DNA of 64,000 nt from Letharia columbiana (GCF_014066305.1 NW_023501044.1:372001-436000); one strand, 5' to 3'. Positions 1 through 13,364 are shown, counted from the first letter of the stretch. Notes: a model not told the origin generated them from the letters alone. Program-made: numbers and translations.

Positions 1-340
1 ACGATAGCACTTATTATTAAATTCTATATTATACTCTTAAATAATTTAAAAAATAAGATTTACTTAATTATTAGCGCGTATAATAAGATTATTCTTAACA
101 CTTATATCTTATTTAACTTCGATATTATTTATTTTCTCTTAATTCGAGCTTCTATCTTTATCTATATATATAATAATTTATATAATAAATAAAACTTTAG
201 ACTTCTTTATAATTACGCTCGCGTACTTTTTTTATATAATATTATTAAAATATAAATTTACTAAAATAATAACTAGAATTAGAAATTACTTATTACTTAT
301 CTATTATATCTTATTTAATTTACTTAAAAGCTTATTTCTA
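1..340 (+). repeat. Direct repeat D1, left copy
   Basis: This stretch matches 2530-2875 in the same orientation, with C/T and G/A differences and a few indels. Shared landmarks are the block with TTAGCGCGTATAAT near 70 and the block with TTACGCTCGCGTAC near 212. The left edge is cut by the window start, so the full repeat length is unknown. It could be a long terminal repeat of a small element whose interior is 341-2529, or simply two family members. No coding remnant was recognised. Confidence 0.75.
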
Positions 341-1104
341 TTATAATAATAATATATTAATATATTTAATTTTATACTTTTTAATAATTATAACGTAATT
401 AATAGCTAAGATATTAACTTTCTTTACTTTCTTAATTAATTTCTTTTTAAATATAAATATATTTATTCGCTATCGCGATTTCTTAGTATTTTTATTTTAA
501 CTAAGCTTATTCTTCGCTTTTTATTTTAATTAAAAATTTAATTACTATTTAATTAATCTATATTAAAACTCTTTAATATCGCTATTATTATTAATATTTA
601 ATATTTATTATAATAAATTATTAGACTTAATCTCTTCTATTTTAATTATTATAAAAAGATAAATTAATAGATATATATAAAAGAATTAAAAAGCTTATAT
701 AAATATCTATAAATACTAAGCTATTCTTAATTTTAATTAAAATTTATTTTATTAAAAAGTATATTAATTCGAGTAAGTATCGATATTAGAAATAAAGAGA
801 ATATATATTATACGCTATTATAAGTATATTATTATAAAGTTTAATTTAAAGAATAATTATTTTTATAAAAATAGTAAGACTTAAAAATAAGAAAGTAAGA
901 ATAAAATATATAAAAATTTTAATAAATTATAGTAATTTAATATTAGTTAAATTAGATAAAAATAATTACTTACTAATTTACTCTTTTAAATCTTTTATCT
1001 TTTAATCTATATAAATTATAATAATAATTATAATTACTATAAAAGTAGCTAAGATTATATTAAATAATAATACTTAATAAATATAATTTACTTAAATTTA
1101 AATC
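341..1104. other. Unassigned RIP-degraded interval
   Basis: AT-rich sequence between the left D1 copy and the block shared with 38803-39415. There is no open frame of useful length on either strand and no motif I recognise. It is probably the interior of the element bounded by D1, but nothing in it proves that. Confidence 0.5.
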
Positions 1105-1740
1105 TTTAAAATTAAAGAGAAAGCGCTTTATTAATATTTAATTTAAGCTAAATAATATAAGATAATCTAAAAATTTAATATACACGATAGATATCTAAGC
1201 TTTTCTTTCTCTTTTCTTTCTTTCTAAAACTTTCTTTTTTATATTAACTCTTCTTCTTATTAAACTATCTTCTTTATATATTAAACTTCTATTTAAATAA
1301 CTTAATATTATTATAATAATACTAAAAGTATAATATAACTATTAAATTATATATTTATTTTTTATTTTTTAATAATTTTAAGCTAATATATAGATAGATT
1401 ACGCGAAGAGCTTAATTTATATATATTTAATTTATTATTAATAACTCTTTAAAAAAGCTAATACTATTCTAGAGTACTAGATATAGCGTTAAAATAAAGT
1501 CTTTATTAGATATTATTATTACTTTAATCGCTATTACCGCCGCTTTAATAAATATTATCTCTACTTTAATAATATTAAAATATTAATAGAAATTAGATAA
1601 TATATTCTTTTAATTATTATTATATTTATTATATATAATTAACGCGAGCTATAGCTTAAGCTTTACGCGAGATTTATTATTATTAAAAATTAATTAATTT
1701 TATAATTTCGAAATTTTTCTTTTAGTATTTAATTTATTAA
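1105..1740 (+). repeat. Dispersed repeat E, copy 1
   Basis: About 630 bp matching 38803-39415 in the same orientation. Good anchors are AAGCGCTTTATTAATATTTA at about 1121 and the pyrimidine run TTTCTTTCTCTTTTCTTTC at about 1202, both followed by similar sequence in the second copy. This copy keeps slightly more C and G (a block with CTATTACCGCCGC near 1531) than its partner, which reads CTATTACTATTAC there. No protein family could be recognised. Confidence 0.8.
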
Positions 1741-2529
1741 ATTATACTTAATTAAAATCTATTAAAGCGCTATTATATTTAAAGATTTACTTTTAAAATA
1801 TTATATAAGATAATAGAAATCTTTTTAATTCGTTAATTTAAAAATAAATTTTTTATTATTACGCTTTATAATTAGCTCTAATAATCTCTATTTAAATAAA
1901 TATTTATCTTTATATAATATATAGAAAGCGAGTTATATTATAAAAAAAGAATTTAAATTTTATAATTATTTTAATTAAATTATTTAAAGTAAAAAAAAGA
2001 ATATATTTATCTTTAATTATTAAATTAGTTAATTATTATATATATAATTATAAAATATAATTATATATTATTAATTATCTTAATAATTATAAAAAGTATA
2101 AAAGAAATAAAATTATATAATTAAGTACTTATAAACTTTTCTCTTCTAAATATTTATTTTAATTTAGAATTTAATTACTATCTAATTAAAAAAAGAGTAA
2201 AATATAAAAAGTATATAAAAATATATTTAATAATTTTAGAATAAATTAACGATATCTATAATAATAATTAAAATTAAAAATTAAATATATTTAAATAAAA
2301 GATAGTTTTATATTATTTATATAATAGTAAAAATAGTAATTAAGATTAAAATATTAATCTAGATAGCGTAGCTTTTATAGTAAATTTTTTATTATTATAT
2401 ATTAAATTAATTATATATTAATAAAGATTTATAATTTTATTTTTTAAATATAATTATATTTAATATTTTAAGATTTTTATAATAACTTAATATTTATTAA
2501 TTAATATATTAATATTATTATATCTAAAC
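1741..2529. other. Unassigned RIP-degraded interval
   Basis: AT-rich, with no open frame, tandem repeat or recognisable family. It lies between dispersed repeat E and the second D1 copy, so it probably belongs to the same old transposon. Confidence 0.5.
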
Positions 2530-2875
2530 TATAATAAAGCTTATTATTAAATTTTATATCGCGCTTTTAAATAGCTTAAAAGATAAAATTTATTTAATTA
2601 TTAGCGCGTATAATAGAATTATTTTTAATACTTATATTTTATTTAATTTTAATATTATCTATACTCTTATAATCTAAATTCTTATCTTTATTTATATATA
2701 TAATAATTTATATAAAGAGTAAAACTCTAGACTTTCTCTAAATTACGCTCGCGTACTTTTTTTATATAATACTATTAAAATATAAATCTACTTATTAGAA
2801 TAATAATTAAATTTAAAAGCTATTTATTATTTATTTATTATATTTTATCTAATCTATTTAAAAGCTTATTTCTAT
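2530..2875 (+). repeat. Direct repeat D1, right copy
   Basis: Second copy of the repeat at 1-340, in the same orientation, about 2.53 kb downstream. The match fades after the AAAGCTTATTTCTAT block that is present in both copies. The two copies have lost different C/G positions, as expected for RIP acting on each separately. If D1 is an LTR, the intervening 2.2 kb is too short for a full retrotransposon, so a solo or non-autonomous element is more likely. Confidence 0.75.
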
Positions 2876-5207
2876 TTTTCTATTAAGTTTATTAATTAAA
2901 TTAAAATTTATATCTTATTTTTATATAAATATCTAATCGCATATTAAATAATATCTTATTATTTAAGATTTTTAAATATAATCTAATTAAGAAAAAAATC
3001 TATTATATAAAAAATTATAAATTATAATATATATTTTTATAGCGATAGAGAATTCTAATTATCTTTTTAATTATTATTATTTAAAGATAATTATAATAGC
3101 GAAAAATATTTATATTTTTATTTTTAATCTAGAATTAAAATTATATAATTAATTTATTAAGATTTTAAATTTAAATAATTTATATTCTTATAAAAATATT
3201 TAAATCGTTTAAATATATTAGCGATATTTTTATATATTAATTTAATATTAATAAACTTAAAAGTTTTTTATATTTTTTCGCTTATCTTATTAGATATAAA
3301 TTTATATTTTATTATATTATAATTCTTAGATTACTATCTAATCGATTTTAATAATAATATTTATTCTTTTTTATTCTTAAGTATTTATACTATATAATTT
3401 CTAAGAACTATATATTTTATTCTAATAAAAAATATATATAAAAGAGAAAGATAATAAATTTTCTTAAATTTTATAATTAAAAATAATTAATAAATAAGTT
3501 TAATATAAATAAGATTAATATATAAATAATAAGTCTATTTAAATATAAATTAAAATATTAAAATTAAAATTAATATAAAAAAAATTTATATTAATAAATA
3601 TTATTTTAGTAATTCTTTTTTAAAAAAAGATTTATAAATTATATAAGACTTCTATATAATAAAAATAAATATTTTTTTAAAAATTTACTATATCTTCGAA
3701 AATTCTTAGATATTTAATCTTTTTTCTAATAGATTTAATTATAATTTACTATACTCGTTATTATAATAAAAAAATATTAATAAATATTTCGATTTTTTAT
3801 ATTTATATCTTTTCTATTAATATTATTAAGAAATTTATATTTTTTAAAAAAATTAAAAGTTTTTAAATCGCTTAATTTTTTAATTAATAATATTTAATTA
3901 TATATTAATAATTATATTTTTATCTTCTTTCTTTATATCGAGTTATTTATTATACTTTATATTAATATTCTTAATAAAATCTAGAATTAAAATTATATTT
4001 AGCGAATTTAATTATTTATAAAATTTATTATTTTTAATATAATATATAAAATATTATATATAAATATTAATTATAATATTAGAAAGATATTAGAATAATT
4101 ATAATAATAATTAGAATTTATAATAAATATATTAATTATATATAATACGTTTAATAATTCTCTTTTTTATTTTCTTCTTTTTTTTTAAAAATAGCTATTT
4201 AATATTTAAAGAAAATTAAAAAAATTTTTTTAATTATAAATTTCGCTATTATATTTATATTATTTTATTTTTTTAAAATTACTCTTAATAATTTATATAT
4301 ATTTAAACTTATTAAATATTAACGCGATTTTACTATATTCTTATTTTTAAAATATTTATTTATTATTTTTTATATCTTATTATTATTTAAATTTTTAGAA
4401 TATTTTTATTTTTTTAAAGATAATATAATAAAATAAATTAAAGTTATTATCTTTATTAATAATATTAACTTTTATAATATTAAGAAATAATAGAAAATAT
4501 ATAAATTTACTTATTTAATTAAATTTCTATTTAAGATAATTATAATAATAATTTTTATATAAAAAGCTTATTATAAAATATTAAAGAATATATTATAAAG
4601 AGTATATTAATATTATAATAAAAATAATAAAAAAATTTAAGTAGAATTATATTATTATAAAAGATAATATAATTAAAAAAAGTATTAGAAAAAATTAAAA
4701 TATAAGAAAATTTAAAAATATACTAATAAAAAAATAGGCTAATTTATTAATGCGTTTTTATATTTTTTTAAAATCTTATTTATAAAAATATTTAATATTA
4801 ATTTTTAATATTATAAAGTTAAATTTTAATTAAATTTTTTTAAATTTAATAATCTAATTAGAATAGTTAAGAATTATTATTAATAATAAATTTTTCTTAA
4901 TTTTTATATAATAATAGACGTTTATTTTAAGCTTTTAATAATTTAAATCTAAGAATTTTATAAGATAAGTTTATCTTTTTTAAGATTTTATTTTACACTT
5001 TTAATTTATTATACGTATTTTCTTTTTTAAAGAATTATTAGAAAGATAATTAGAATATTAATTAGATCGCTTACTTTTAGAATACTATTTATTTTATATT
5101 TATATTTAAAAAGATATAATAATAAATATAAATATTTTTAATTAAGAATTTTTATTAATAAACTCTTAATTAGTTATTTAATTTTTTAATTTAAAAAAAT
5201 ATTAAAT
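2876..5207. other. Unassigned RIP-degraded interval
   Basis: About 2.3 kb of A+T with almost no CpA or TpG. I see no recognisable domain. It runs directly into the in-frame minisatellite at 5208, so it may be upstream coding sequence of the same dead gene. No repeat partner was noticed elsewhere in the window. Confidence 0.5.
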
Positions 5208-5447
5208 TAATTAGAAGATTTTAAAAATAATAAATTAGAAAGTTCTTAAAGTAATTAATTAGAAAATTCTAGAGATATTTAATTAAAAAGTTTTTAAAAT
5301 AATTAATTAGAAAATTTTAGAGATATTTAATTAGAAAATTCTAGAAGTAATTAATTAGAAAGTTTTAAAGATAATTAATTAGAAAGTTTTAAAAGTAATT
5401 AGTTATAAGATTTTAAAAATAATTAATTAATAGATTTAGATAATAAT
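5208..5447 (+). repeat. 24-bp tandem repeat in a former coding frame
   Basis: About ten units of 24 bp with consensus near TAATTAGAAAGTTTTAAAGA plus four more bases. The period is eight codons. On the plus strand the units read as an octapeptide close to N-stop-L-E-S-F/S-K/R-D/S, and nearly all in-frame stops are TAA at the position where CAA (Gln) would restore the frame. This suggests an old protein with a Gln/Asn/Leu/Glu octapeptide repeat, later struck by RIP. The function is unknown. Confidence 0.7.
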
Positions 5448-6689
5448 TCGCTAATAAATTTAATTATATTAGAAAAAAAGAGATAAACTTTATTATAAAA
5501 AAAGTTTAAGATTAAAAATTTTTAATATATAATAAAAATAGTAATATTATAATTTAGCGATAAGTTTTATAATAAATCTATATAAGTTTATTAGTTTTAA
5601 TATATAAATAATTAATATAATTAAAAGAAGAAGAAATAAATTTTATAATTCTAATTATTATAATAAGAAAGAATTTAAATATAATTTTTTTTTTTTAATT
5701 ATTATTCTAATTATCTAACTTTTTAAATTAAATAAATTTAAAAATATATTAATAAAGATAAAAAGTTAATATATATATTTAATAATAATATATTTAGTAA
5801 TAATAATAATACTCTATTTTAAAATTAGATTATCTTTTAATCTCGAGATATTATTTATAAAAATAGAAATTTTAATAATATATATAATAAAAATATTAAA
5901 ATTATAATAGTTAAAGAATATCTATTTATATATAAATTATTAAAAAAAAAAATTTAATAAAAAATTTAGAAAGAGAAGATTTAGTATATTTTCCGCGGCG
6001 ATTATAATAAATAAAATAATATTTTAAATATTATTAATAATAAAAATAGCTAAAAAGTTAAATAATAAGATTTTTAGAAAATCTATTATAAGTAAAAAGA
6101 GTATAGATAAAAGAAAAAGCGTCGCTAATTATATATTTAAAATAAAAAAATTATATAGATTTTATTTAAATAATAAATTTAATTTTATATATATTTCTAA
6201 TTATTTTTCTAATTATAGCTTATTAGCTATCGCTCTTCGCGAAATTAAATATTTTTAAAAATTAATTATACTATTAATTTTGAAAACTTTATTTTAAAAA
6301 TTTATTTAAGAAATTTCGTTAGATATAATAAATAAAATTAAAAATAAAATTAAATATTATTAATAAAATTCTATTATTAAGACGATATAAAAGATAATAA
6401 AATCTTTTCTATCTAATAATTTTTTAAATAAAACTTTTTATTATTTTTATACGAAATTTATTAATAATAAAATATAGATATTTAATTATTAATAATTTAT
6501 AATAAACGCGTAATATTATAAATTAAAAATATATTATTTTTATATAGATTTTTAAAATTATATAATATTAAATTATATATAAATATAAAGATAGATTAAA
6601 AGCTTATAATTTAATTTAAATAAATTATTAAATTATTATAAATAATAAAATAAAAAACTTTATAATTAAATTATTAACTTTTTTAATTT
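5448..6689. other. Unassigned RIP-degraded interval
   Basis: No gene, RNA or repeat partner recognised. Small clusters of retained CG occur (for example CCGCGGCGA near 5991 and TCGCTCTTCGCG near 6230), which RIP spares because it prefers CpA. The interval separates the 24-bp array from the ~265-bp array. Confidence 0.5.
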
Positions 6690-7544
6690 ATAATATAATT
6701 TTTAATTATAATATTATTTATAAAATTATATTTTACTTTAAATTTTAATTATCTTTAAAATTAATATTATATAATATATTTAATTTATAATTTAAAAGAT
6801 TTATATTATATTAAAAAATTAATAATTTTTATTATTATAAAATTATTTATATTATAATTATAGTTTTAATATAAATATATATTATATTTTCTTATCTAAT
6901 TATTAATAATTATATATTTTTATAAATTTTTATTATTATATTAAAAAATAAAAGATTTTATTAAAATTTATATATATTTAATTATTATATTAATCTTTAA
7001 TTTAGAATTCTAATTATCTTTATAATTAATATTATATAAAATTATTAAATTATAATTTTAAAAAATTATATTATATTAAAAAATTAAAATAAGTTATTAT
7101 TATAAAATTATTTATATTATAATAATAATTTTAATATAAAAATATATTTATTATATTTATTTATTTAATTAATAAATATTATATTTATATAATAAATTCT
7201 TATTATTATCTTAAAAAATAAAAGATTTTAATTAAAATTTATTAAATATTTATTTGTTATATTAATTTTAGATTTATATTTAATTTAGAATTCTAATTAT
7301 TTTTATAATTAATACTATATAAAATATTTAATTTATATTTTTAAAAAATTAAATTATATTAAAAATTATATTCTATTAAATTATAAAAAAATTTATTATT
7401 ATAAAATTATAGATATTATAAATATAATTTAAATATCTTATTTTCTTATTTAATTAATAAGTATTATATTTAATAATAGATTTCTATTATTATCTTAAAA
7501 AATAAAAGATTCTATTAAAATCTATAAGATATTATATTTTTTAT
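6690..7544 (+). repeat. ~265-bp tandem array, about three units
   Basis: Two phased landmarks recur. AATTTAGAATTCTAATTAT occurs near 7009 and 7280, with a weaker form near 6740. TAAAAAATAAAAGATT occurs near 6946, 7216 and 7497. The period is about 265-275 bp and the copies are strongly diverged. The array stops at the end of the short X element at 7545. No coding sense was found. Confidence 0.65.
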
Positions 7545-8011
7545 AAATAAAAGCTTATAAATTAAATTTATAATTATTTTTTTAATTAGAATTATTAAGT
7601 AAATAGATAAATAATCTTTAATAAGCGAATTTTAATAAACGAGTTATTTAATTATCGAGCGAACTTTAATAAATAATATTTAAATTTCTTATACTTTAAT
7701 AATTATTAGATTAAATTTAAAAATTCTTTTTTTATCTAAAAGTTTTTATTTCGTTTTATAATTTTAGAAAGAAATCTTAAAATTTTAATAAAAAATAAAA
7801 AAGTTATTTTAAAATTAAATAATATATATCTATTTTTTTAATTAGAGTTATTTAATTATATTTTTTTATAATTATAAATATTAATTTATTTATTTATAAT
7901 AATTTAATTAATCTAATTAAAAAGCGTAATAATTTTAAATTTATAATTAATTATATATATAAATTTAAGATTTTTAAGTTTAGCTTTATTTTATTTTATT
8001 ATATATATTAA
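7545..8011 (-). mobile_element. X family, short form (copy a)
   Basis: About 0.47-kb repeat in reverse orientation. Its right edge holds the family 5' end (the reverse complement of TATATAATAGAATAAG, near 7990-8005) and its left edge the 3' end (a decayed form of the reverse complement of TTTATAGACCTTTACT). The interior matches the short forms at 35923, 40405, 50818 and 55977. It includes the decayed GATCGCTTATCAA-type direct repeats near 7610-7680. There is no terminal inverted repeat, no LTR and no coding domain. The family resembles no class I can name. It sits at the left edge of R copy A, where part of it (from about 7880) is shared with the left edge of R copy B. Confidence 0.75.
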
Positions 8012-9649
8012 TAAAATTAATTATTAATTATTAATTAATTTATTAATATATAATTAAATTTATAAACTTTTCTTTAAATTTAAATTTAAATTTTTTTTAA
8101 GTTTTTTATTATATCTATTTTATTCTTCTTTATTTAAAAATCTTATAATTTTATAATATTAATTATTATCTTAAGTTTTATATAAGCGTTATAAATAAAA
8201 ATAAAAATAATAAACTTTTTATATACTACTTCTTTTATATTTTTTTATTTTTTTATTTATTTATTATAATATTATAATAATTAGAAAAATAATTAGAAAA
8301 ATATTTAGAAATTATATTTTATTTTCTTTTTATAGAATATCTTTTAAATACTATTATTTATAGATTTAATAAATATATATATTATAAAATTAATATAATA
8401 ATAATTTTATATAGCGAGAAGATAAATAATAATAGAATTATAAATAATTTATTATTAAAAATAAAAAATAAGATTCTCTATTATTATAAAGTAAAATTAA
8501 ATTTATAATTTTAATTATATATATAGAAGTAAATAATATAAATAATCTTTAGCGAATATTTTATAATAATAATCTTTTAATTAAATTCTTCTTATTTCTA
8601 TTATTATTAAGATTTTATAATTATTTAATTAATATTAAAAATTATAAATATAAAGCGATAGAAGAGCTCTCTTAGAATTTTTATATTATTAAATTTTATT
8701 AATATATAATAATTTTTAAAGTATATAATTTATTTAAAGCTCGCTTATAAAAAGTATTAATATTAATCTTATTATAATATTAATTATAAGAGATAAAGTT
8801 AAAAATATAAATAGATTTAAAAATATAAGTTTAGAGAAATAGAAAAAGATATTATAAGAGATTAAAGATATATATTTTTATAAATAATAAAATTAATTAT
8901 ATTATAGTATTATTAGATATTAATATATATAATTTTTTTATTTAATATTTTAAAGAGAAAATATATATCTATATTAGCTATATAATTAAGTCTAGATAAT
9001 TAAAAATAAAAAAGTATTATTAATAATAATAAGAGTATAATTTTATAATAAGAAGATTTAATAGAGAAGAAAATATTAAATAATTTTATCTATCTCGTAA
9101 TTTTAAAATAAATAAAAAAAGAGAAAGAATAAGAGATAAGTATATTATTAGATAATAATTTAAAATTATTAATTAGATTATTTAATATAATTAAATAATC
9201 TTATAAATAAAAATTATTTTTTATTTTTATAATAATTTAAAAGTTTTAATAAAGAGCTTATTAATCTTTATAAGCGAAAATAATATATATTAACTTTTAT
9301 AATTATAAACTTTATTATATAATTAAAATATATAAATATAGAGATTTTACGATATAAAACTATTCTTCTAAAATTAATTAAAAAATATATTATTATTATT
9401 TCTCGCGTATATAAAATTATTAACTTATAATTTTTAAATTAAAAAAATATATAGTTATATATAAATAGATTTTATAATAAATATTTTATTTATTTATTAC
9501 TCTCTCTTTAATAAAAGTATATTAAAAATCATCTAGATTAATTAATTAAAATTTCATTTATTATCTTTATATATTTATTTTAATAAAGCTAAGCGCGTAA
9601 TATAAAGAAATTTAATAGTATAATAATTTAATATAAATAATAATAATTT

Positions 9650-9870
9650 TTTAGATTTACTAAACTCGGCTAAATAGTAGTTAAAGAATTACGATTATAC
9701 GCTAAATAAATAAAAGTTAGATAAAGATAGCGATAGAATAAAAGAGGTTTTTCGAATAATAATTAATAACTATAATAGTAAAATTTCGAATCACTTTTTA
9801 TTCTTATTATTAAGATATAAATATTTAGATATAAGAATTTAAAAGAAGAGATTATAATAGATTTCGCTAT
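9650..9870 (+). pseudogene. Decayed coding remnant inside R copy A
   Basis: One plus-strand frame stays protein-like for about 74 codons with only three stops (TAG, TAG, TAA), all explicable as RIP of Trp or Gln codons. It contains stretches such as LDKDSDRIKEVF and SNHFLFLLLRY. The matching part of copy B (about 23640-23830) shows the same frame with more damage. I do not recognise the family. What can be said is that R once encoded protein on its plus strand here. Confidence 0.5.
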
Positions 9871-10501
9871 CTATTAATTAAAAAGATATTTAGAATTCTA
9901 TAATATAAATTCTTTCCTCTTATATTAAACGCTAATTTTTAAAGTTTATAAATCTTTTTTAAAATAATTAAAAGGTAATAAATTTATTAATATATTACTT
10001 AATAACTCTTTATCGTTAATCTCTTAATTCTTTATAAAAATTATTTTTTATACTTAATAATAGCGAAGCGATAACTTTATATTATTAAATTTTTAATCGT
10101 TTACGCTATCTATCTTATAAGTCTCTTTAATATTTCTATTAAGAGTTATAATCCATTTTAAGATATAGTTCTTTTTAATTATAATATCTTTTTTACGCGG
10201 CGAGTACTTTTTATTTATAAATATATCTAAAAATAGATAATACTTCTCGATTAAGATTTATATCTTAGATATTTATATTCGTTAAATATATATTTTTTTT
10301 TAAATCTTCCTTTTTATTAGCTTTAATATTTTTATTAAATTTACTCTTATCTTTCTTTCTTAACTTTTTAACTTTTTCTTCTTTAATCTTATAGATAATA
10401 TCTTAAATTTCTATTATTATATTAAATTCTTACTTCTAATTTAGTTTATATTAAATTTATTTATAACTATTATTTAATTTATAATATTATAAAATTCGAG
10501 A

Positions 10502-10511
10502 ATTCGAGATT
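10502..10511 (+). repeat. Target duplication, left side of MITE 1
   Basis: ATTCGAGATT directly before the terminal ACTAG of the MITE. The partner at 11309-11318 reads ATTCGAGATC, differing only by a C/T change. R copy B near 25040 has an uninterrupted, single decayed version (ATTTAAGATT), which confirms the empty site. Confidence 0.85.
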
Positions 10512-11308
10512 ACTAGCCGAAAAGGTATAGTATATTTTATGAAATATTTCATATTAAGTAATATTATATCGTACCCGAATATGATATAAGTAGAATCGGA
10601 TATTATTTCATTTTTCTAATATGAGTTCGGGATCTTAGCGAAATATCCCACGGTATGATATATCTATGGGATCATACCATGATATGATATATATATGAGA
10701 TATCCCGATTGAAATTTCTATATTTAGAAGTATAAGTAGCTATTCTAGTTATCATTCTGGCCAATCATGGCTACTACTATTATAGCTATCACTCTCATAG
10801 CTACTACTACCGTGACTGTCACTATCATAGCTACTATATGATAGTAGGCTATTTCAATAATAAATAGTAGCAACTATGATAGTGGCAGCCATGGTAGGTA
10901 GCCATGATAGTGGCAGCCATGGTAGGTAGCCATGATAGTGGCAGCCATGGTAGGCAGCCATGATAGTGGCAGCCATGGTAGGCAGCCATGGTAGTGGCAG
11001 CTATGATAGTGGTAGCCATGGTAGTAGTAGCTATGGTAGTGGTAGCCATGGTAGTAGTAGCCATGGTTGGCCAGAATGATGACCAGAATAGCTACTTATA
11101 CTTCTAAATATAGAAATCCCAACCGGGATATCCCATACATATCCTATACCATGATATGATCCCACAGATATACCATACCGTGGGATATCCCGCCAAGATC
11201 CCATACTATACCAGGTATGGAATCATATAAATCTTAATAACCTATACTATGCCAGAGTATAATATGATAGATTAATATCTCATACCATATCATATCTTTT
11301 CGACTAGT
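10512..11308. mobile_element. Mutator-like MITE 1 with ~250-bp terminal inverted repeats
   Basis: A 797-bp non-coding element. The left arm (10512-10773) is the inverted repeat of the right arm (about 11060-11308); the outer ends read ACTAGCCGAAAAGG and its inverse with C/T changes. Long inverted arms plus a 9-11-bp target duplication fit the Mutator-like (MULE) superfamily. The centre is a CCATGG-rich minisatellite. The element keeps many C and G bases while its surroundings are destroyed, so it probably arrived after most RIP of R copy A. A related element, copy 2, sits at 32953-35807, and R itself ends in a similar arm. It carries no transposase and must have depended on one elsewhere. Confidence 0.85.
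10855..11065. repeat. ~28-bp minisatellite at the centre of MITE 1
   Basis: Around four units of about 28 bp, each made of two related halves containing AGTGGCAGCCATGG and TAGGTAGCCATGAT, followed by shorter variants. An open frame of 71 codons on the minus strand is only the repeat read through (Met-Ala-Thr-Thr blocks) and is not treated as a gene. The repeat lies exactly between the inverted arms. Confidence 0.85.
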
Positions 11309-11318
11309 ATTCGAGATC
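11309..11318 (+). repeat. Target duplication, right side of MITE 1
   Basis: ATTCGAGATC follows the terminal CTAGT of the MITE and pairs with 10502-10511. The single C/T mismatch is the change RIP makes. Confidence 0.85.
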
Positions 11319-13364
11319 TTATTTTATACTTTCGATATATATATATAATTAATATTATTACTTAAGATTCTTTATTAAAATAATTATTATTATATCTTAA
11401 GCGTCTCTTTACTTATTTATATTTAATATTTCTTTTTTCTCTTATACGCGTAATAGATATAATTAATTTTATAATTTAAATTTTAAATCTTAAACTTTAT
11501 ATAGAGCTAAAATAATACTTTATAGTAATTAAGTATAAATTTCTAATTTCTAATATTTAATTAGATTTTAAGTATACTTTTATAAATTAAAAAGAAATAT
11601 TTATCGATTAATCTTTAATCTCGATATTTTTATCTTATTAAATATCTTTATAAATAAAATTATTAATAATATAAGAATATAGAGATAATAAGAATTTTAT
11701 ACTCTTATAGATTATCTTAATAAGCTTTTATAAGAAAAATCTATATTTATAAATTATTCAAATTCTTATTAAATCTATAAACGCGTTTTATAATTTAATT
11801 ATATTTTATTTATATAGATTAATACTAAGTGCTATCTCTTTTTTAATAATCTTCTTATTAATAATATAGATTATATTTAGATTTTTATTTCTAATTTAAT
11901 TTATATTAAGATCATTTATAACTATTATTTAACTTATAATATTTTAAAGTTTAAAAATTTAAGATCTTATATTTTATATTAAAATTATTAGCTATATATC
12001 TATTTAAATAACAAATTCTTATTAATAAAGAAAATATAAAGAGATTATTATTAGAAGAATAAATTTATATATTTTTCGATAATTAGAAAGATAATTAGAA
12101 TTCTATTCTATATTAAGTATTTTAATCCTCTTCTATCTAAATAAAGTACTTTTAATTATCTTATTTTTATTATTTACGCACTTTCTTCTATTATATATTA
12201 ATATATTATTTATATAAACTTTATATTTTTAATTATTAATATAACTCTTTTATTATAAATAGCGTAGAGATTACTAATTATATAATTTATTAATAGAATA
12301 ATAATTTAATAGAAAGCTAATATATAATAAAATTTTAATATTAAAGTTATTTTAATAATTTTTTATAATATATTTAATATAGAAGTCTAAATCTATATAA
12401 TATAATAAGATAATAATATTATATTAATAATCTCTCGTATTATATAGATAAAAAGTCTTTTTAAAAAAATAAATTAGTTAATTTCTAATATCTTTTAATC
12501 TCCTATAAAGTAATAACTAAAATATTATTAATTATATATATATATTACTTATTAATATATTATATTACTATACTTACTTTCTTACTTTTAATATTAATTT
12601 TTAATCTTTATAAATAAAGATCTTAATATACTTTTTTTTATAATCTTTATATCGAAAGCGCGAATAACTAAAGACTTACTTTATTCGATTTTTTTCGTAA
12701 TTATCTTTTTATAATTAGAAGACTTTAAAATTTTCTTTTAATTTAAAGTTTTAATATAAAGATTAAATAAGTAATTATTCAACTAATTATTTATATTATT
12801 AAAAAGATTATTAAGATCTATATTATCTTTTAAATAAATCGATTTAATATATAAATTAATATTATTATCTCTATATAATAATAATATAATAAAATTACTA
12901 TCGAGATTAATAATTATTAATAATATATTATTATTAAATTAGATTAAAATAAATAAGATAAAATAATTATAATATAAAATATTAATAAAAGAAAATATTT
13001 AAAATATTAAAAAAGAAAGAAAAAGAGAATTTTTATTTATAATTTTAATATTTTAAAATCTATCTAGCGTTATATTAGCGAAGTCTATTAAATTTAATTT
13101 ATTAAATTACGCTATATAATATAATAAATATATTTTTAATTATTATTATAATTATACTAGTTAACTCTAAAGAAATTAATTTTTTAATTAGAAGATTTAT
13201 ATTTAGATATTTAATAACTATATATTAAAATATATTTACTTTAAATTCTAGATATAAATATTTTTATTTTTAAATAAGATAAAGAAGCTATAGATTTAAA
13301 ATCGAATATTACTAAAAGTTATCTACTATTTTCTACTATATTTTAATTATTTACGATTATTAAC

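Noticed and set aside
1..2875. LTR retrotransposon bounded by D1 repeats
   Set aside because: The repeats fit in orientation, but the interior is only about 2.2 kb and shows no RT, integrase, primer site or target duplication, so I list D1 only as a direct repeat.
10849..11064. 71-codon minus-strand open frame of Met-Ala-Thr-Thr repeats
   Set aside because: It is the CCATGG minisatellite of MITE 1 read through; period and composition come from the tandem array, with no other coding sign.
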